From Alviniconcha marisindica (Eukaryota > Mollusca > Gastropoda > Provannidae), in assembly GCA_018857735.1 (NCBI GenBank), contig JABMCL010000200.1, positions 155,001 to 219,000 of the forward strand: 64,000 nucleotides of DNA, read 5' to 3'. Shown here one piece after another: positions 50,401 through 59,733 of this stretch. Position 1 is the stretch's first letter. Every line of letters begins with the position of its first letter. The position numbers and the translations under genes were made by a program. The notes beneath the pieces are model-generated. The model saw only the letters and a list, made by a program, of their open reading frames with translations. It ran no database searches and was not told the origin of the DNA.

Positions 50401-53121
50401 GAAGAAGACTGAGGAGGAGAAAAACAAAAGAAGGAAGCAGAGAAAAAGAAGGAAGGATTCACAAAACGAAACTCTTGTTCACCTTGCCGCCACCTCCCAC
50501 TAGTACTCTGGTGAGCTCTTGGTGGTGCATGAACAAGAACATGTATTTGCTTGTGTTTGGGTTTTTCTTGTTTCCAACGTTTCACCTATCTGATTCTTTT
50601 TACGTCTAATGTTTCAGTATGTTCTTGACTGTTTTTATTTAGCGCTATTATCTCCTTTCAGACAGACTCATAGCGCTCGCATGTCCCTGTACATGTGTGA
50701 CTAGTTTTTATAGCGCCATTCTGAACATCCACCGAAGTGGTGTACTTACAGCGCACTGTACACACTTATTCTTGCTCATGCTTATGGTTGTACTCATTAT
50801 TCATGCTTATGGTTGCACTCATTATTACAGTATTGTATACTGTTGTGCATTCGTTATTAGAGCATTATTAAAATTGGAAGAACAATACTGTCAAAAAAGA
50901 GAGACAAAAAACACCAACAAAAGAACGCAAAGAACAGCACATGCGATCTAGCTTGGCGGCATGTCACGGGCAGGAGGGTGAATTTGGGCCCATCTGCCTG
51001 TCAAGGACCACAGCACCCATTTACTCCGCAGCAAAAGGGATTCCCACCAAACTTCCAGGTAGCTGCAACCCTCACCTGATCTGAATGATGTACTTGCTGA
51101 AGATAGAGTCACCGGGACAATGACGGTGTTATTGATGGAAGCTTAATAACACCTGCCTCAAAAAGGCAGCAATGCAGAAAGACACAGCAGACATTGCAGC
51201 CCATACTAAATGTCTGCAGCGCTCACCTGGACGATGATGTTGTCGCAGATGGAGCAACAGCCAAAGACGATGAGGAACACCTGGCACTCACCTGAACGAT
51301 GATGTTGTCGCAGATGGAGCAACAGCCAAAGACGATGAGGAACACCTGGCACTCACCTGAACGATGATGTTGTCGCAGATGGAGTAACAGCCAAAGACGA
51401 TGAGGAACACCAGGCGCTCACCTGAACGATGATGTTGTCGCAGATGGAGCAACAGCCAAAGACGATGAGGAACACCTGGCACTCACCTGAACGATGATGT
51501 TGTCGCAGATGGAGCAACAGCCAAAGACGATGAGGAACACCAGGCGCTCACCTGAACGATGATGTTGTCGCAGATGGAGCAACAGCCAAAGACGATGAGG
51601 AACACCAGGCGCTCACCTGAACGATGATGTTGTCGCAGATGGAGTAACAGCCAAAGACGATGAGGAACACCAGGCGCTCACCTGAATGATGATGTTGTCG
51701 CAGATGGAGCAACAGCCAAAGACGATGAGGAACACCTGGCACTCACCTGAACGATGATGTTGTCGCAGATGGAGCAACAGCCAAAGACGATGAGGAACAC
51801 CAGGCGCTCACCTGAACGATGATGTTGTCGCAGATGGAGTAACAGCCAAAGACGATGAGGAACACCAGGCGCTCACCTGAACGATGATGTTGTCGCAGAT
51901 GGAGTAACAGCCAAAGACGATGAGGAACACCAGGCGCTCACCTGAACGATGATGTTGTCGCAGATGGAGTAACAGCCAAAGACGATGAGGAACACCAGGC
52001 ACTCACCTGGATGATGATGTTGTAGCAGATGGAGTAACAGCCAAAGACGATGAGGAACACCAGGTAGATGCAGCCCATGATGAAGATGTAGCCGTCGATG
52101 TGCAGGATCGTGAAGGGGGCGGCAGGAGGCGGGGGAGGGGGAATGGGGGTGCAGGTGTCGCGGCAGTCCTGGCAGGAGCAGGGCCCGCTGTCGTTGGTCA
52201 GGGCGCGGGAGCAGGGGGTGCTGGTGGCGTTGAGCGGTGTCATCAGGTAACCGTGGCTATTCACAAAGGGCTTGTCCGTGATGTTGAAGTTGATCTGCAA
52301 TATCCCACAGAAACAGCAGCGCTCAGACTAAAACTCCCAAGGTCTTCACCCGCAAAGCTTGAGGCGGTAATTCTTTCTTATCAGATAGCACAGGCTTTTT
52401 CGTTTCAGTGTTGCTTCACATCCACAGAAACCATCAGGCTTACTGGGGACCAGGAGTCCAGGACAGCCGCCACAACTTTCACATGGCTCCTCCGCTACAA
52501 AGCCCATGCATGCTTCATTTTGTGCTATATTCGGTAACCCCCATCCCTGTCCCATGCACACTTACCCCCCCCCCCCCAACAAAAAACAAACAACCCATCA
52601 TAGCAGAGCTTACTGTGAACGGTGTCTTCTGGTTGCCCGTATTTCCCATGTAGTCCAGCCAGTTCTGGGGTGTGCACGCGTCAGCGGAGTGTCCACACAG
52701 CAAGGCGATGGCTCGCTCATTGGTACTGGGCATCTGCACGTCTCGGCACGAGTTGAACATCCCCACGGCAAAATCGTGGCTCAAAGCATAGTCCACCTGT
52801 CAATCAAAGCATAGTCCACCTTGTCAAAGCGTAGTCCACATGTCAACCAAAACAGTCCACTTGTCAGACAGAACAGTCCACCTGTCAATCAAAACAAAGT
52901 CCACCTTGTCACAGCATAATCCACCTGTCAACCAAAACAGTCCACTTGTCAGACAAAACAGTCCACCTGTCAATCAAAGTACAGTCCACCTGTCGATCAA
53001 AATCTGTGTGGAAGTGTGCAATACAAAGCCTATGGGTGGCTTGTCTGCAATCAGTCACTCACGCAGCAAACTCCCTCTCTCCCTCCCTCTTAATCCTTGT
53101 AAAATAAGGTTTTGAGTTCGA

Positions 53122-53187
<66 letters not shown>

Positions 53188-55010
53188 TGGCAGATGGAAA
53201 TAAAATAAATGAGAGAATATAAAAATAAATATATTTAAAAGAGCACAAAAACAAACACCAAGACAGGGGAAGGGGGGGGGGGGTATTTTTATGAGACAGA
53301 CAAGAGGGGTGGGGGGGGGGGGGGGGGGATAATCCACAAGGAAAAGAATGAAGACAGCATTGTCAGCACTATAAGCACACCACTTTGGTGGATATTCAAA
53401 AAGTGCACTATAAATAGCTATTCAGTAAATCACTCATGTAGAATCACATGCGAGTGCAGTGTGTCTGCTCGAGAACGGAGAATAGTGCTATAAAAGCGAT
53501 CAACAACAACAGCAGCATATAATATAGGCAAAATATGTCTTACCATATTGACCTGTAGCCCCGTCTTATTGGTCTTGGGGTCCACGTAGGGAGTGGTTTT
53601 GCTGGGATAGACAAACTGGTTGTGGTTGGGGGCACAGGTGAAGTAGCAGTAGATGTTGAAAAAGTTGTGCAGGCAGGAAGGGCAGCGACTCAGTGCCTGC
53701 TTCGGCACGTCCATGCTGCCTGCCATGGTCGTTATCTGACTGTCCGAGCAACATGTCTTTGTGTTGGGGCCTGAAACAACAGCATCCTGTCATCCACTGC
53801 CTGTTTCAATGCACGAGGACAAAAAAGGCTTGGATGCCTCTTCGTATCACTATCAGAGGCTGAAACAACAGGACCGTGTCACCAACTGCCTGTTTCAGCA
53901 CAAGAGGAAACAACACGGCCTGGCTGCCTCTCTGTGTTGGGACTGAAACAACGGGACCATGTCATTGTCATCCATCAACTGTTTCTAGTTCTATGCAGAT
54001 GGAAAGAACAAGGCCAGGCTTGCCTTTGCCTCTGTGTTGGGGATCCAGGTCCCTCACCTATTTCAACACAGGACTCATGAGAGAACAAGGCCGGGCTTGC
54101 CTTTGCCTGTGTGTTGGGGATCCAGGTTCCTCACCTATTAAATTTTCAACACAGGACTCCTGACAGAACAAGGCCGGGCTGCCTTTGCCTGTGTGTTGGG
54201 GATCCAGGTTCCTCACCTATTAAACTTTCAACACAGGACTCCTGACAGAACAAGGCCTGGCTGCCACTAAATCAAATATCCTGTGCTAGGACCTAAAACA
54301 AACGGGAAGGATCAGAACTGATCACCTTGTTGAAGCTGTTCTGATGCTAAAACTGGGAGATGATTTTGATGAAGAAAGGTCCCTTATGTTACTGTTGATC
54401 TGGAAATGATTGAGCAAGAGTGAGACAGACCCATGCCCCATTGTTGTAGACTTTGTAATGTTAACATTTATAACAATGCACACTTCTCTGCTCAAGCAAG
54501 GAAAAGTGCTCAGTGCATGTGACACAGCACTTCCTCAACGCTATCACAAGATACCCAGGCCACTTGACTGACATGTCAGACAGCCCAGGCAGATACATCA
54601 GCTGCAATTAGGAGAATGTTCATCCAGTTGAACTGCTCTACATTAAATAGTGGTTATTCCTATTCCAGTTCCTATCATGTATACATATATTATATATATA
54701 TATATATTCTCCAAGTTTTAGGATCACATCACTAGCACCACAGACGCAGCCAAAGACCACCACGCTGACTTATGTAGTGGGTTATTCCTATTCTGGTTTT
54801 CGAGTTTTATGACTACGTCATTATGATTATATTTAGACATGCACACAGCAAAAGACCACCTTTTCTTCATACTAGAGACATGCACCTGAGTAATAAAATA
54901 ATAATATATGATTTATGACCTCCTCTTATGCCCTCACCCTCAAACACACACACACACGCACGTGCGCACGCACACACACACACACAGACAAACACACACT
55001 CTCTCTCACT

Positions 55011-55044
<34 letters not shown>

Positions 55045-58000
55045 CACACACACGCTTTATTTCTGATGCTTCTGCAGCAGTGACACTGCTTCCTGTGATA
55101 AAGTGAACTTACTATCAGTATCACGTTATCAAGTATACATTAACATAAACCTTTCAACTATCTCTAATACAATGTGTGTGCGTGTGTTGGTTCTTGGATT
55201 CTAACATCCCGTCAACCACGCAGGGTTGCCTCAGGACGAATCACACATTCAAAAATCTTTTACACCAGTTCAAAACATAAGTTACAAAATGAATGGAGTA
55301 AATCACAAGTTCGTCTGACTCACTGTTAATGTTACAAGGTTCAAAACCAACCCTCCATCAATCCACCAATACACAATAACACAAGTTTTTTGTCTGATTC
55401 ACTGTTAGTGTTACAAGGTTCAAAACCAACCCTCCATAGCCACCAGTACATAATAAGTGAATAGCACAAGTTTTTGCCTTTGATAAGCACTCACCACAGG
55501 AACCTATTTAAATCACTTATGAGTAGGAGAAGGGTGACATATTTTATTCTGCAGGGTCCATATGGGAAACTGCATTAGCTAAAACACACAACAGTAGTGA
55601 GAGGACTTTCAAAAAAATGAAGGAGTATGGACTCAAAAGGTTAAACTCCGGACAAGGAAGAAATTTCTGGTAATGGGTGTGGCCATACTCTGACCTACTC
55701 CTGGCTTTGAACTAAGGAAGCACATCTGTCAACTCTGGGATCTCCACAGAGGGGACCCTAACTTCTGCATCCACAGTAGCCCACAGCGGGTCAACCCATG
55801 ACCCCACAGCAGGGTTATGTAGGCATACCCGTTATCTGGTTGAATATATAGGCATACCCACCATCCTGTTACGGGTAATGTCACTGTGTGATAGCACACC
55901 AGCTTGAAAGCTCCCCTGCGGTCACTGGGTCCGCTAACCCACTTATCACGATCATGAACAGGTCAGAAGGAGCCACAAAGGGAGCCAGAACAATGAACGA
56001 AGACACTACACTACAGCACCACTGCTCCATCAACATGGGACGTGGGTCATCAGAGGGGCTAAAAATCTGGAGAGACATGACATCTATGCTATCATCGGTG
56101 GGAGCTGCCACAAGTATCATTTTTGTCGTAACAAAAGTTTTGTCGTGACAAACACAAAACACGTCTTTTGTCGCAACAAAAAATATGCTTGTAGCAACAA
56201 AACTGTTGTCACAACAACATCATGTTTGTCGTGACAAATATTTGTCACGACAAAAGTTCTGTTGTGACAAAACATTTTTGTCGCATTCAAATTTTTGTCT
56301 CTACAAGCATACTTTTTTCGCGACAAACACGTGTTTGTTGTGACAAACACATGTTTGTTGCAACAAAACTTTTGTCGTGACAAAAATTATACTTGTGGCA
56401 GCTCCCGCCAATGACACTATGCACTCACATACAGTTTGTGAACAAGAGTACTTAAGCTGCAAAAGACCAACATCCACATGGCATGCATATTTCCAGTGGC
56501 GACACAGTTAAAGCAGAACAAAAACTGAAGATGTAAGCTGACCTGAAAACATAATAAACAAAATTAATTTTAGGTGGAGGTATTGGAGAAGAAAGAACAA
56601 GGAAGTAATTAATTGTTGGTGGAGGTATTGGAGAAGAAAGAAGGAAGTAATTAACTGTTGATGCGTTATATTTAGATTTGGACGATACGGAACAAAGTAA
56701 ATCTGACAGAGAAAAAAAAGAGAAAAAAAAGAAAGAGTCCTGCTCCCTTCATAAAGACCCTACTGGTTTACTAGTGATTACCAACACATAAAATTAAATT
56801 ACAAAAAGCGGTATTTTTTGGTTTTAAATTTCAAATCTTGTGGAGCAGTCATTTCAGTTTGCTCGTTACAAGATCGCCAGAAGGTGGCTTGTGAGGCATT
56901 CAGTACCTTTGCCACCCCTGCCGGCCTTGTTTGTGATGCCACAGACTCTACTGCAGACGGCTGACCAGTCACAACAATGGCAGCGATCAGGCTATTTTCA
57001 TCACTTTCTAAATCTAGCTGTTTTCATCACTTTCTAAATCTAGCTGTTTTCATCACTTTCTAAATCTAGCTGTTTTCATCACTTTCTAAATCTAACATCC
57101 ATTTTTAATAAGCCCCTAATGTCCATTTTTAATAAACGGGACGAGAAATTAACTTTATTAACCCACTTGGCCCCAGACCGCCTGTCACGGCCCCCCCTTT
57201 TCCTTACCGCAAAACCCCAGACCGCCCGGTAGTGGCCGGCTAGCAAACACTCCATACTAGCATCTTGGCTTATGCAAACAGGAACGGGATTCTCGCAAGA
57301 CTTGCAGCCTCATTTCCGCTATTGTTTACTATTTCTGGCGATGTTATTTGTTCAAAGTTTGGCGAAGTTTGAGAGATGTTGTGAATTTTCAAAGTTGTGA
57401 AGTGGATGCACGATAGATGGCCGAAAATAAACAAAAGCCCTACTGTTAGCAATGATGTCAGAGCTTCATCCTTTGAGATTTGAACTGCAAATTTGGCTGT
57501 CTTTTACTGTGGGCACCCTAACAAACTCACGGAGCTTCATCTTTGGAGATTCAAACTGGAAATTTTGCAAAGTTGGTTACACTGTACGCCGTAGGCCCCC
57601 CAAAACATGACATTCAGATGCGGACATTTCTGACTTGGGACTTCTTTCTTTTTTATGCTTTTATTTTTTAGTGAAAAAAATCAAAACCTGTTGGATATAC
57701 AAGCACACTGTATTCGCAAACTGTGAAAAATATGAAGTGAGCTGAAACTTTTGTTTGGTGTTTATTATTGATTTTTAAAGTTGTATACCAGGATCATTTG
57801 ACACAGTTACTTTCCTTCGCATGGGATTTCATAGCGAAAGGGCAGCGGCTGGTCTGGGGCCAAGTGGGTTAAGTGAAAAACAGCTGTGCATTTTATTTTA
57901 TTTTAAATTTATTCCACACCTACTGATCAGCCTGTGATGCTGCTTCAGTTCAGTTCCTCTCTGAACTTGGTATTAAATTTAAAAACTAACTTAAAACATA

Positions 58001-59527
58001 AAAAGAACACAATAAAATTACATGATAATTGAAACAAAAGGAAGACAGCAATCACATCATTTGCTCCCTCTACTGTGAAACCAGAGTTCAAGAAGTAATG
58101 GATGGGGACAGAGACAAATGGCCATGTTTCCTCCAAGCTTCTCAACATTTTACTATTCACTTAGCTCAAGCATATACCAGCAAGGTCTACTCTGATGGAT
58201 GGTAATGTCCCCAGTGCTGCCAGTAAAACATTTGACCTAGGAACTACACAATGTCAAGCAGGGATTCAAAAGACTGAAAGAGAGAGTGTTTTTTTTCAAA
58301 TCCCTGATAATCTAGGGGGGTCTAGGAACACCACAACATTACATTTACAATGTCTGTACTGAAAGCATGTCCCCTCCCCAGAAAAATAAAAACCTAGGCA
58401 ATGGTGCATTCTGGCATACAATTTATCATGTTCTGGTCATTATTTTGGGGCAAACTTTCACTGGTTCTTAATCTTAAAAACAACTTTCAGACTGATAAAT
58501 TTCCGCCTGAAACATCATACAAAAAGCAGACCAAAAACTCTTTTGCATGGAAAAGTTATCAAGTCTCACTGACCAGAATCTCACATAAGATCTTTGGGGT
58601 AGAAAAATTCAAAGTGATCTTGGTTATCTGCTACTGTACCAGTCCCTTTACACAGTGACAGATAATGGACGTTCCAGCAACGCTCCCCTCCCAACCCACC
58701 TGTTACAGCTCACTAAGGTTTTGTTTCAGTGGTAGACATTTTCAAGGTTGATTTTCTTTTTTTTAATCAAAATATTATCACCAAAAGAATTTGCAGCTAA
58801 TTTCCCAGGACACTAAAGATGAAACTGGAAGCAACAACACCGTCAACAACAACAATGACAAACAAACAAAATCTGGCTGTGTGTTTCCTCTCTCTAAAAG
58901 ACTAAATCAGTAAATGACCTAAAAGGTTGATGTATACGCGTCTCAGTGAGTATGTGTGTTTGTGCATGCATGTGTGTGGTGCATGCGCGCATGCATGTGT
59001 ACATGCATGCAATCATGTACTATACCTCTATGTGTATGCATGCATGCATACTTGTGCGACTGTGAGTATAGTGTGCATTACATTCCCGCATCTACATAAT
59101 GTAACTTGCACTGTTGTAGTTCCTAACACTAATTATGCTGACAGCCAAATTGTGATTGCCTACCAGTGTAGAGATCCGGACAGTATTCCTTGAAGAGTTC
59201 CAAGCCAGCCTGAGTCTTGAATGGCTTGGCAGTTCCATTGTAGTAACAGTTGACAGGTAAGTGAGTCCCGGAGTCTGTGCCACACTGGCCGTACCAGATG
59301 CAGTGCCCATCCTCGCCCTGTGCACGGTGCCAGAAGCAATCAGGTCATCAGCACAATGTATTATCAACAGAGGGTTTTATTAGGATTTTTTGTTGCTGTA
59401 GTTGTAGCCATTAGCATATTATCAACAGAGGGTTTTATTAGGATTTTTGTTGTCATTGTTGTAGCTGTTATCCCTTCTGGGAAATTCAGATCACCTTATC
59501 TGATGAAATGAGAAAAATTGTTATAAC

Positions 59528-59588
<61 letters not shown>

Positions 59589-59689
59589 TATCAATTATCA
59601 TATCATCATACAGATGTAAATATCTTGGTTAAACAGAACCTCTAGCAGTAGCAGTTTCACTCAATTTGAACACACAGACCAGATATCAA

Positions 59690-59733
<44 letters not shown>

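Noticed and set aside
51288..52002. Three identical 64-residue minus frames spaced 260 bp apart
   Set aside because: They arise because three 65-bp units equal 195 nt. They read the exon 5 repeat in a non-coding frame.
55888..56148. 86-residue + and 93-residue - frames in intron 2
   Set aside because: Partly read the foldback element termini. NPC1 phases and family alignment leave no place for an extra exon here. Kept only as a low-confidence open stretch.
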